A stretch of 64,000 bases of DNA, taken from UBA7359 sp041689615 (GTDB lineage Bacteria; Pseudomonadota; Gammaproteobacteria; Eutrophobiales; Eutrophobiaceae). Shown here piece after piece: positions 16,072 through 24,215 of this stretch. Positions within the stretch are counted from its first letter, which is position 1. Every line of letters starts with the position of its first letter. Made by a program: the position numbers and the translations under genes. The DNA is taken from positions 1-64,000 of the forward strand of contig JBDNFW010000014.1 in NCBI GenBank assembly GCA_041689615.1. Reading direction: 5' to 3'. The notes beneath the pieces were generated by a model. That model was not told the origin of the DNA and did no database searches. It was given only the letters and a program-made list of their open reading frames with translations.

Positions 16072-16710
16072 CTAATCGGAAAAGTGTTCGTAGGTTTTTT
16101 TCTTACCAAGCTTACCTTCAGTACCAGCGATTAGATTTTGTATATTTGAGCGATGTCGCCAGAATAAAATAAACACCATGACAATATGACAGGTTACAAA
16201 GCCGATATTCTGCAAAATGAGCCAGGAATATATTGGTGTCAGTGCTGCAGCAATAAGTGCCGCTAATGAAGAATAACGAAACAACAACGCGGTAATACCC
16301 CAAGTCGCAATATAAGCGAGTCCCAACATCCAATGTGTAGCGAATAGCACACCGATTAACGTTGCAACACCTTTTCCACCTTTGAATTTAAAGAAGATGG
16401 GGAACAGGTGTCCAAAAAAAGCTGCCAGACCACAAAGAGCAATGATCAATTCAGAGCTACCAACCGCTTTAGCTAGTAATACTGGAATAACACCTTTTAA
16501 TACATCTCCGGCAAGCGTCAGGATCGCCGCTTTTTTACCGTGTAAGCGCATGACATTGGTTGCACCGGGATTGCCTGAACCACCAACTCGCGGATCAGAT
16601 AAACCAAATAATCGACAGATCAAAATAGCCGAAGCGATAGAGCCGAGTAGGTATGCTGTTACAACTAGTCCAGTGCCAATTGCGCAGTTTGTGATATTGA
16701 CAGTTTCCAT
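16072..16710 (-). CDS. plsY: Glycerol-3-phosphate acyltransferase PlsY
   Basis: 212 residues, integral membrane. Three conserved cytoplasmic motifs are visible: SGNPGATNVMR (about 46-56), KFKGGKGVAT (about 108-117) and HRSNIQNLIAGTE (about 186-198). Uses acyl-phosphate to acylate glycerol-3-phosphate, the first step in phospholipid synthesis. Divergent from folB across about 116 bp. Confidence 0.98.
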   Translation of the reverse strand: METVNITNCAIGTGLVVTAYLLGSIASAILICRLFGLSDPRVGGSGNPGATNVMRLHGKKAAILTLAGDVLKGVIPVLLAKAVGSSELIIALCGLAAFFGHLFPIFFKFKGGKGVATLIGVLFATHWMLGLAYIATWGITALLFRYSSLAALIAAALTPIYSWLILQNIGFVTCHIVMVFILFWRHRSNIQNLIAGTEGKLGKKKTYEHFSD

Positions 16711-16826
16711 AATTCTTTATCGATTATAAGCTCAGACGGTATCAGAACAAAATTCTTGCTAAGTTGTTTTGTTTCAAAAAGGTATACTTGGCAGAATAAC
16801 CAAGAATACTTTAAAAGTAAGGCGCT

Positions 16827-17183
16827 ATGGACATTATTTATCTCAGAGATCTCAGAATAGATACGATTATCGGCATATACGATTGGGAACGTCGTATGAA
16901 ACAAACCATTATTATTGATTTGGAAATGGGAACGGATATTCGTAAGGCGGCGAATAGCGATAACATTGAAGACACGTTAAATTATAAGGCAGTGGCAAAA
17001 CGTTTGATGAGCTATGTTGGTGATAGTGAATTTGAATTGGTCGAAACACTTGCTGAAAAAATAGCTGAAATTATCATGACAGAATTTAAGGTGCCTTGGT
17101 TACGATTATCGTTAAACAAGAAAGGTGCGGTTCGTGGAGTTCGTGATGTGGGGGTCATCATTGAACGTGGCAGCAAAGAATGA
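16827..17183 (+). CDS. folB: Dihydroneopterin aldolase FolB
   Basis: 118 residues, MDIIYLRDLRIDTIIGIYDW then E-RR, typical of FolB, with LNYKAVAKRL and FELVETLAEKIAE (active-site region) and the end RGVRDVGVIIER. Converts 7,8-dihydroneopterin to 6-hydroxymethyl-dihydropterin in folate synthesis. Its last four bases overlap folK, so the two consecutive steps are encoded together. Confidence 0.97.
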   Translation: MDIIYLRDLRIDTIIGIYDWERRMKQTIIIDLEMGTDIRKAANSDNIEDTLNYKAVAKRLMSYVGDSEFELVETLAEKIAEIIMTEFKVPWLRLSLNKKGAVRGVRDVGVIIERGSKE

Positions 17184-17668
17184 CGCAGGTATATCTCGGT
17201 ATCGGTAGCAATATTGACCGAGAAGCAAGTGTGCGTAATGGCTTAACGACACTCAAATCACTATATGGCGAACTTCAAGTTTCTCCTGTTTATGAAAGTA
17301 AAGCCTTTGGATTTGATGGCGATGATTTTTATAATTTGGTTGTCGGTTTCGAAACAGATGTTGATATTGATAAAATGGAAACACAGTTAAAAGAGATCGA
17401 ACATCAATCTGGTCGAAAGCAAGGCGAATTAAGTTATTCTCCACGAACGCTAGATATTGATTTGTTGTTATATGGTGATTTGATTTGCGATAAGCATGAA
17501 TTACCTAGAGTTGGTATTATTAAATATGCTTTTGTCTTAAAGCCGCTTTGCGATATTGCGCCTGATTTAATGCATCCTGTCGAGAACAAAAAGATGAGTG
17601 AATTGTGGGGTAATTTTAAAGAAACTAATCAAGAAATAAATAAAATACCTCAAACGTTCAGTTCATGA
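17180..17668 (+). CDS. folK: HPPK, 6-hydroxymethyl-7,8-dihydropterin pyrophosphokinase
   Basis: 162 residues. VYLGIGSNIDREASVRNGLT at the start, YESKAFGF, YNLVVGFET and the signature SPRTLDIDLLLYGD with the metal-binding Asp pair near residues 95-98. Pyrophosphorylates the FolB product. Overlaps folB by four bases and the following esterase gene by four bases, indicating one operon. Confidence 0.97.
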   Translation: MTQVYLGIGSNIDREASVRNGLTTLKSLYGELQVSPVYESKAFGFDGDDFYNLVVGFETDVDIDKMETQLKEIEHQSGRKQGELSYSPRTLDIDLLLYGDLICDKHELPRVGIIKYAFVLKPLCDIAPDLMHPVENKKMSELWGNFKETNQEINKIPQTFSS

Positions 17669-18273
17669 TTAATATTATTTGCTTTGGTGATTCGATTACT
17701 GAGGGAGCCGAATTTCCTGTTAATGCACGTTGGACAAGTTTGTTACAAAAGAAACTGGACGCTGCTAAGCCGGATATGTTTGAGGTACATAATCGCGGTA
17801 TTGGTGGCAACACTAGTGCACAAGGTTTTGACCGATTCTGGTCTGATGTTATGCCTTTATTGCCTGGCGTATTATTAATTCAGTTTGGTTTTAATGATGC
17901 AAATGTAAAGGATTTTTCAATAGTGCCGCGAGTAGGGCTGTCTGAATTTGAAAAAAACTTAAAAGAATTTCAACGTATTGCAAAGGAACATAACAGCGTT
18001 CCTGTTTTTGTTCTTAATCACACCATTGGTAAGGTTGATGGTAAACAGGGGAATGGTAAAACTTATAATGAAAATATAATACCTTATAATAATGCAATTC
18101 GTAATATTGCCACTGAGTTGAGTGCAGAGCTTATTGATATACCCCTACAAATGTCTATTAGAGATATTAATGTGAATGATTTTGTTGCGGGTGATAAAAT
18201 CCATTTATCGTTATCTGCAAATCACGTTTACGTTGATATTATTTACATAGCATTGAATCAAATTGAACTGTGA
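17665..18273 (+). CDS. SGNH/GDSL-family hydrolase
   Basis: 202 residues. Block I IICFGDSITEGAEFP (Ser11 nucleophile), block II GIGGNTSAQGFDRF, block III QFGFNDANVK (Asn), and block V near DKIHLSLSANHVYVD (Asp and His) give the complete SGNH set. No signal peptide, so probably cytoplasmic. Overlap with folK suggests cotranscription but does not reveal the substrate; esterase or lipase-like activity is the family inference. Confidence 0.85.
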   Translation: MINIICFGDSITEGAEFPVNARWTSLLQKKLDAAKPDMFEVHNRGIGGNTSAQGFDRFWSDVMPLLPGVLLIQFGFNDANVKDFSIVPRVGLSEFEKNLKEFQRIAKEHNSVPVFVLNHTIGKVDGKQGNGKTYNENIIPYNNAIRNIATELSAELIDIPLQMSIRDINVNDFVAGDKIHLSLSANHVYVDIIYIALNQIEL

Positions 18274-18345
18274 CACACATTCATAGATGGAAATTTTTTC
18301 TGAGACTGTGATAATAGAATCTACTATTACTGGAGTCCTGACAAT

Positions 18346-18756
18346 ATGAATTTCAGCACCACTTCCAAAGTATTCTTGATCATATTATTAAGTTTCTTAA
18401 CCGCATGTAATGCCTATCAGACTAAAAAAAGGGCAAACAGTCTGGAAAGTACGTTGACTAGTTATAATGTCGCTTTACGGTGGGCTGAGCATCAAACTCT
18501 CTATAGTTACTATGTTTCACCAAATGGTACTCAGCCTCCTGCTGATATAGAGAGGCTTCAGGAAATCAGTGTGACCGGAGTCGATGTAAAAGAAAAAACT
18601 ATTAACGAGGAGCAGACCGAAGCGAATATTAAAACCGAAGTTAAATATTATTTAAAGTCGGAAGGTAGTGTTAAAACCTTAAAGTTGGATCAGAATTGGT
18701 GGTATAACGAACCAAACAAACAGTGGTATATAGATGGAGAATTCCCAAAATTTTAA
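18346..18756 (+). CDS. Small lipoprotein, unknown function
   Basis: 136 residues with a lipoprotein signal: hydrophobic VFLIILLSFLTAC, lipobox L-T-A-C with Cys near residue 21. The mature part is a compact alpha/beta sequence ending NQWWYNEPNK-like (LDQNWWYNEPNKQWYIDGEF), resembling small NTF2-like or DUF-type lipoproteins, but I do not identify a family. Followed directly by a terminator. Confidence 0.7.
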   Translation: MNFSTTSKVFLIILLSFLTACNAYQTKKRANSLESTLTSYNVALRWAEHQTLYSYYVSPNGTQPPADIERLQEISVTGVDVKEKTINEEQTEANIKTEVKYYLKSEGSVKTLKLDQNWWYNEPNKQWYIDGEFPKF

Positions 18757-18781
18757 AAGGCATTTCTAGAAATGTCTTTTT
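18755..18781 (+). terminator. Intrinsic terminator after the lipoprotein gene
   Basis: AAAAGGCATTTC and GAAATGTCTTTTT form a stem of about 12 pairs with one G-U and a tiny loop, followed by five T. It starts on the lipoprotein stop codon. The next 170 bp (18782-18954) hold a perfect ATGTATA/TATACAT palindrome and a TACTC/GAGTA hairpin, but no gene. Confidence 0.75.
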
Positions 18782-18954
18782 CCGCGATTAATATGTCGTT
18801 CCTTATAAATTATTAATGGTAAGTCGCGTCAGCTCCGTGCTCAAATACTCGCAGAGTAGGATCTCCTCATGTATAAATATACATTCTGGTTTTGCGCGCG
18901 ATGCTTCCTTACTCTCACAAAAAATCCTATTTTCATAAGCGCTTTTAACACTCT

Positions 18955-19692
18955 TTAGTATAATGTTCTTCCTCCATCAATATTAAGTACTTGCCCCGTT
19001 ATATAGTTGGCATCGTTAATTAAAAAAAGTACCGCGTTACTAATGTCTTTCATGCTGCCTGTTGTTTTCATAGCAGTATGCTCCAGTATTATTCTTTTCG
19101 ATTCTTCATCCATGCCCTCAGGCCAGGTTATTGCGCCTGGAGATATTGCATTAACACGAATTGCGGGTGCCAATTCTTTAGCCAGTGATTGAGTTAGCAT
19201 GATAAGTCCCGCTTTTGACACACTGTAAATAGAATGATCTTTTAATGGTCGGTTTGCATGAATGTCCGCGATATTAATGATACAGCCATTATTTTTACGC
19301 AATGATGCAGCCGCAAGTTGAGAAAGAAATAAAGGCGCTTTCAGGTTGATATTAATTATTTCATCCCATTGAACATCATTTAAGACATCAACAGGAGTTG
19401 GATAGAAAGCGGATGCATTATTGATTAATACATCTATCTCTCCTTTAAATTTCAGTGAGCTATCGATCAAGGCAGAGTACGATTCTTTATGTTGAAGATT
19501 TGCCTGTACAGTCGTAGCAGAACCGGCTCTGGATTTGTTTAATTTCCTAACCAGTTCATGTGCTTCTTTTTCAGAGGTATTATGATGAATGATGATGTTC
19601 ATACCGGTCTGGTGTAGATGTTCTGCGATGGCCGCACCTATGCGTTTTGCCGCACCGGTTATTAAAGCTGTTTTATTGATTACATTATTCAT
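18955..19692 (-). CDS. Short-chain dehydrogenase, pteridine reductase (FolM-like)
   Basis: About 245 residues from MNNVINKTALITGAAKRIG; ATGs at 19704 and 19761 are alternatives. Rossmann motif TGAAKRIG (the TGxxxRxG form typical of pteridine reductases), NNAS after strand 4, catalytic Ser-Tyr-Lys in YSVSKAG, and NAISPGAITWPEG. Reduces dihydrobiopterin or dihydrofolate with NADPH in the PTR1/FolM family. Divergent from the MidA-like gene with almost no spacer if the longest start is used, which is why I prefer the shorter one. The nearby folB-folK genes support a pterin role. Confidence 0.85.
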   Translation of the reverse strand: MNNVINKTALITGAAKRIGAAIAEHLHQTGMNIIIHHNTSEKEAHELVRKLNKSRAGSATTVQANLQHKESYSALIDSSLKFKGEIDVLINNASAFYPTPVDVLNDVQWDEIININLKAPLFLSQLAAASLRKNNGCIINIADIHANRPLKDHSIYSVSKAGLIMLTQSLAKELAPAIRVNAISPGAITWPEGMDEESKRIILEHTAMKTTGSMKDISNAVLFLINDANYITGQVLNIDGGRTLY

Positions 19693-19759
19693 TCCAAAAT
19701 TCATTCCTGCTAAATTGTTGTATTGAATGATTTTTAAAACAGAATAACATGGGCACACC

Positions 19760-20959
19760 ATGACACAATCGAAACCATCAAATATTGAACCAGCATTACC
19801 CGTTCCGGAAGAAGATGCCTTGCTGCAAAGTGAAAAATTGATAGTACATGTTAAAGATTTAATAAAAGAGCAGGGTGGTGTGATTGGTTTTGATCAATAT
19901 ATGTCGACTGTTTTATATGAGCCGGGTTTGGGTTATTACAGTGCCGGTAGTCGTAAATTCGGTGCCGAAGGTGACTTTGTTACTGCACCGGAAATCTCAC
20001 CTTTGTTTTCTCAGTGCCTGGCATTTCAATGTGCACAAGTTTTAAATGAACTTGGCTCGAGCGTGATTCTGGAACTGGGTGCCGGTACAGGTATTATGGC
20101 TCGAGACATATTGCTTGAATTAGAAAAACTGGGATTACTTCCCGAATCCTATTTTATTCTTGAAGTCAGTGCTGATCTGAAACAACGTCAACAAGAATTA
20201 TTAAACGAATCAATTCCTCATCTTATTGAACGAGTTATTTGGTTAGATTCATTGCCGCAAGAATCATTTGCCGGTTTGATATTGGCGAATGAAATATTAG
20301 ATGCCTTAGCAGCGAGACGATTTAAAAAAGGTTCAGGATCATTTAAGGAATTAAAAGTAGCTTTGGATAATGATGAGTTTATCTGGGCGGAGGATGACGC
20401 AAATGCCGAGTTGGAAAAAGCATTAATACAACTTGAACATGATTTGCCAAATCCTTTGCCTGAAGGATATGTTTCAGAAATTAATACAAATACCAAAAAA
20501 TGGTTAAGTGGTTTAGAGTCGGTGTTACAACGTGGTGTGATGCTTTTTATTGATTATGGTTATTCAACATCAGACTATTATCATCCAGATAGAGTCGATG
20601 GCACTTTATTGTGTCATTATCGACATCGCGTACATGCCGATCCATTTTTCTATCCTGGACTACAAGATATTACGACATCTGTAAATTTTACTGATGTAGC
20701 TGAATGTGCTGACAGCTTAGGTTTGCATGTTAATGGTTATACTAATCAGGCTTACTTTCTTTTTGGTTGTGGATTGGAAAACATCATTGCAGATATTGCA
20801 TCGCAAAATATCAAGTTACATACAGAAACGACTCAACAAGTAAGAAAACTAACTATGCCAGAAGAGATGGGTGAGCGTTTTAAAGTGATAGCTTTAACAA
20901 AAGATTACGACCAGAGCTTGATCGGATTCTCTATCATGGATCAGCGGATCAGACTTTAA
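19760..20959 (+). CDS. MidA/NDUFAF7-like SAM-dependent methyltransferase (DUF185)
   Basis: 399 residues. FDQYMSTVLYEPGLGYYSAG, GDFVTAPEISPLFSQCLA and VILELGAGTGIMARDILLEL (SAM-binding glycine loop near residue 115) are the hallmarks of the DUF185/MidA family, whose eukaryotic member methylates an arginine of complex I. ANEILDA and LFIDYGYS follow in order. The bacterial substrate is not known. Its ATG lies just upstream of the divergent SDR gene. Confidence 0.93.
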   Translation: MTQSKPSNIEPALPVPEEDALLQSEKLIVHVKDLIKEQGGVIGFDQYMSTVLYEPGLGYYSAGSRKFGAEGDFVTAPEISPLFSQCLAFQCAQVLNELGSSVILELGAGTGIMARDILLELEKLGLLPESYFILEVSADLKQRQQELLNESIPHLIERVIWLDSLPQESFAGLILANEILDALAARRFKKGSGSFKELKVALDNDEFIWAEDDANAELEKALIQLEHDLPNPLPEGYVSEINTNTKKWLSGLESVLQRGVMLFIDYGYSTSDYYHPDRVDGTLLCHYRHRVHADPFFYPGLQDITTSVNFTDVAECADSLGLHVNGYTNQAYFLFGCGLENIIADIASQNIKLHTETTQQVRKLTMPEEMGERFKVIALTKDYDQSLIGFSIMDQRIRL

Positions 20960-20960
20960 T

Positions 20961-21674
20961 ATGTTTGCTATTAAACGGACAATTATTTTATGTGCGCTAT
21001 TAATATTGTGTGCTTGTAACAAGGAGGTTGTTAGAGAGAACAAACCTGTTACCGAGGGAATAGGTATTTCTCAAATAGCAAAGTCGGATATTGATAATGT
21101 GCTGGATGTTCATATCATGGAGTCACAAAAATTATTGCGTGAATTGATGGTTAAACTTTATAAGCGTAATCCACGTCAGCTAAAGAAATCAGAACTTAAA
21201 TTAATAGAAGAACAATTGGTCAAGTTGTTCGACCTCAAACATACCTGGGATTTTCCTGAGTTGGAAGGGAAATACGATGTAGAACTGATTAATCTGGCGT
21301 TTGATGAAGATTACAAAGGTGATCGTGTTTTTGGCTTTATAGCCGGACTAATGTCAATGATCATGAAGTCCTATAATTACCAATCAGAATTTTATATGTT
21401 TGATACTGTAGAGCCACAAAAATTATATAACTGTGCCCGTAATATAGAAATCGCTGTTTGGAAATTGAGTAATAATCTGAAGTCTAATGGCAAACCTTTT
21501 TTATATAGCAATTCGCTGCCAGATAGCAAAGTGAGGAATTTAAGTTATGAACGCTTGTTTGGTAAACTAATCGCGACGCAAGATAATATTACGACAATTA
21601 TGGCCGGTAAAAATAACCGTACAGTAAAGACGGTGATTCAGAAGATGGCTACAGCCGTCTTTTTACCAATCTAA
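20961..21674 (+). CDS. Lipoprotein of unknown function, 237 aa
   Basis: N-terminus MFAIKRTIILCALLILCACN carries a lipobox (L-C-A-C), so it is a predicted lipoprotein. The rest is helical: a segment with LLRELMVKLYKRNPRQLKKS, then GFIAGLMSMIMKSYNYQSEF in the middle, and NCARNIEIAVWKL. I recall similar gammaproteobacterial lipoproteins without function. It starts one base after the methyltransferase stop and probably belongs to that operon, with uppP following. Confidence 0.75.
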   Translation: MFAIKRTIILCALLILCACNKEVVRENKPVTEGIGISQIAKSDIDNVLDVHIMESQKLLRELMVKLYKRNPRQLKKSELKLIEEQLVKLFDLKHTWDFPELEGKYDVELINLAFDEDYKGDRVFGFIAGLMSMIMKSYNYQSEFYMFDTVEPQKLYNCARNIEIAVWKLSNNLKSNGKPFLYSNSLPDSKVRNLSYERLFGKLIATQDNITTIMAGKNNRTVKTVIQKMATAVFLPI

Positions 21675-21700
21675 AAACCTATTTTCATTTGAGATAAACA

Positions 21701-22501
21701 TTGGACTTAATACAACTCATTGTTCTTTCGCTTATTCAGGGCATTACTGAATTTTTACCTGTTTCCAGTTCTGCCCATTTAATATTAGTCCCCTTGCTTA
21801 CAGAATGGCAGGATCAAGGTTTAGCTATTGATGTTGCTGCGCATTTAGGAAGTTTGCTTGCTGTCGTGATTTATTTTAGAAAAGATATTTCGCGTATTTT
21901 ATTTGCCGGCATAAACTCAATTTTAAAAAAAGACATCATTGACACTGACAGTAAATTGTTTTGGTATCTGGCCCTCGCCAGTTTTCCCGTTTTGGTGTCT
22001 GGTTTTTTGTTACACGATATAGTTTCAACTTATTTACGCGATCCATTAATCATTGCAGCAGCCTCAATTGGTTTTGGTTTGTTACTCTGGTATGCCGATG
22101 TAACAGGAAAACGAAATCGACAAATAAATTCTATTGGTCTACGTGATGCAATCATCGTTGGCTTGGCACAAGCTTTGGCTTTGGTTCCCGGTACATCACG
22201 TTCGGGCATAACAATGACAGCTGCATTAATGTTGGGGCTAGACAGAACAAGTGCCGCGCGATTTTCCTTTCTAATGGCTGTTCCTATCATTCTTGCCGCG
22301 GGCGGTTACGAATTATTAAAATTGATTAAAATGAATGCTGTCTTCGATATAGAAAGTTTTTTGATTACAGCATTTCTTTCGGCAATAAGTGCGTTTTTAT
22401 CTATTCATGTTTTTTTGAAGTTTCTGGATAAAATCGGCATGTTACCGTTTGTGATTTATCGAGTACTGCTAGGAGTTGTGTTGATTTTAATATTCATCTA
22501 A
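21701..22501 (+). CDS. uppP: Undecaprenyl-diphosphatase UppP (BacA)
   Basis: 266 residues, all-helical membrane protein. LIVLSLIQGITEFLPVSSSA contains the catalytic Glu motif and LVPGTSRSGITMTAALMLG the second PGxSRSxxT motif. Recycles undecaprenyl pyrophosphate for cell-wall synthesis; gives bacitracin resistance when abundant. The only reasonable start is TTG 21701 (LDLIQLIV...); no ATG fits, so translation may be modest. Confidence 0.97.
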   Translation: MDLIQLIVLSLIQGITEFLPVSSSAHLILVPLLTEWQDQGLAIDVAAHLGSLLAVVIYFRKDISRILFAGINSILKKDIIDTDSKLFWYLALASFPVLVSGFLLHDIVSTYLRDPLIIAAASIGFGLLLWYADVTGKRNRQINSIGLRDAIIVGLAQALALVPGTSRSGITMTAALMLGLDRTSAARFSFLMAVPIILAAGGYELLKLIKMNAVFDIESFLITAFLSAISAFLSIHVFLKFLDKIGMLPFVIYRVLLGVVLILIFI

Positions 22502-22563
22502 ATTAAAGTCAGTTTGATGTTGGTCGATATCAACTAAGCGGTAACTTTATTCAGGAGAAACAC

Positions 22564-22902
22564 ATGGCTAAGCCTAAAGTATTAGATGATGAAATGTATC
22601 AATTACTTCGTATGGGAGAAATTGATAAGTTTAATGCGGAACGTGACATTTCAGTAGAATATGATCTTACTGATACGGATTTAAGTCGTATCGATTTACG
22701 TGGGTTAATTACCGACAATATCAATTTTAGTGATGCTTATTTTCGTATGACGGACTTACGTGGTGTAGATTTTCGTAATGCGAAAATGGAAGGTGCAAGT
22801 TTTGCAGGAGCGAATATATCGGGATGTTTCTTTCCTAAAGAATTACGGGCGGACGAGATTTTATTTTCGTTGGAACACGGCACCCGTGTCAGGTACAGCT
22901 AA
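22564..22902 (+). CDS. Pentapeptide-repeat protein, 112 aa
   Basis: Start ATG 22564 after AGGAGAAACAC. From about residue 40 it has successive A(D/N)Lxx-type pentapeptides: LSRID LRGLI TDNIN FSDAY FRMTD LRGVD FRNAK MEGAS FAGAN, forming a short right-handed quadrilateral beta-helix. The N-terminal 35 residues are a helical cap. No function can be deduced; family members range from topoisomerase mimics to structural proteins. Convergent with cca. Confidence 0.85.
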   Translation: MAKPKVLDDEMYQLLRMGEIDKFNAERDISVEYDLTDTDLSRIDLRGLITDNINFSDAYFRMTDLRGVDFRNAKMEGASFAGANISGCFFPKELRADEILFSLEHGTRVRYS

Positions 22903-22912
22903 TCTGGTCAAT

Positions 22913-24130
22913 TTAAGATGACTGAGCAATCATCTGTTTAATATTCTCAACGCGTTGTTTCTTAATTTCTTCTCCTAGCGCTTTTCCTTCAATACCTTGT
23001 TCTTGCAGAATTTTAGCATCAACTTCATTAGCGGTTTTTAATGCATTCATGAAATATTCTGCTTGAGGATAATCGCGATCTTCAAAATTAGCGCGACCTC
23101 GCGCATCAGCTTCACAAACGATCAAAAATTGTTCAAAACGTTCCGGTCTTCTAAAAGCATCAAGTTGTTCCAGCTTTTTTAACACGGTTGCAGGTTTCAT
23201 TTCCTGAATACGATGACAATCAAGATGAAACTTTGAAGCGCAGCTGGCAAGTTCGTGATATTTGTTTGGAATACGATAACGTTTACAAAGTTTATCTATG
23301 ATCTTCACGCCACGAACTTCGTGACCACGATGATGGGGTAATTCATGTTTAGGTGTTGTTGCTTTACCCAGATCATGTACTAATGCAGCAAAACGTATCA
23401 TAGGGTTATCTGACAGACGCACAGACTGATTCAAACTCATGATGGTGTGTAAGCCAGTATCGACTTCAGGATGATATTCTTTTGGTTGCGGTACACCAAA
23501 AAGCGCTTCAATTTCAGGGAAGAGTTTTGCCAATGCATTACATGAACGTAATACCAATATAAAACGTGCAGGATATTTTCCGGATAAGGCTTTTTCCATT
23601 TCAGTCCAGACACGTTCGGGAACCAACGCATCGAGTTCATCGGATGCAGAAATTTCTTTTAACAGACGTGTAGTTTCTGGAGCAATCTTAAAACCAAGTG
23701 TTGCTGCAAAACGTGCAATACGTAAAACACGTAAAGGATCTTCGGTGAATGCATCAGAGACATGGCGTAGCATGCCTTGTTTTAAATCTTCTTCACCACC
23801 ATAGGGATCGATAAGATTGCCTGCTACATCTTCGGCAATAGCATTAACAGTTAAATCTCTGCGTTGTAGATCATCTTCAAGCGTAACGTCAGGTGAAGTA
23901 TGGAAAGTAAAACCTTTATAACCTTTTCCAGATTTACGTTCAGTACGTGCGAGCGCATATTCTTCTTTAGTTTCAGGATGAAGAAAAACAGGGAAGTCTT
24001 TGCCGACTGCTTTAAAGCCTTGCTCAATCATTTCTTCCGGAGTGGTGCCCACAACAACCCAGTCCCGATCTTTAACCGGAATACCAAGTAGTTTGTCTCG
24101 GACAGCGCCACCAACCAGATATGTTTGCAT
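22913..24130 (-). CDS. cca: CCA-adding enzyme / multifunctional tRNA nucleotidyltransferase
   Basis: 405 residues. Nucleotidyltransferase head MQTYLVGGAVRDKLLG with the DxD motif DRDWVVVG (metal-binding Asp), RRDLTVNAIA, DPLRVLRIARFAATL, then an HD phosphohydrolase domain (AALVHDLGKATTP, HEVRGVKII) as in gammaproteobacterial Cca. Adds or repairs the tRNA 3' CCA. It is followed downstream on the other strand by the pentapeptide gene. Confidence 0.98.
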   Translation of the reverse strand: MQTYLVGGAVRDKLLGIPVKDRDWVVVGTTPEEMIEQGFKAVGKDFPVFLHPETKEEYALARTERKSGKGYKGFTFHTSPDVTLEDDLQRRDLTVNAIAEDVAGNLIDPYGGEEDLKQGMLRHVSDAFTEDPLRVLRIARFAATLGFKIAPETTRLLKEISASDELDALVPERVWTEMEKALSGKYPARFILVLRSCNALAKLFPEIEALFGVPQPKEYHPEVDTGLHTIMSLNQSVRLSDNPMIRFAALVHDLGKATTPKHELPHHRGHEVRGVKIIDKLCKRYRIPNKYHELASCASKFHLDCHRIQEMKPATVLKKLEQLDAFRRPERFEQFLIVCEADARGRANFEDRDYPQAEYFMNALKTANEVDAKILQEQGIEGKALGEEIKKQRVENIKQMIAQSS

Positions 24131-24215
24131 GAGATTTATCTTATTAGTAAAACAGGGACATCATGCCCTTATTAGATATGAACAATAACAATTGTTCATC
24201 AGTATTGCGACACGA

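Noticed and set aside
18782..18954. Small RNA between the lipoprotein and SDR genes
   Set aside because: Two small palindromes exist, but there is no promoter-terminator pair or conservation that I can point to.
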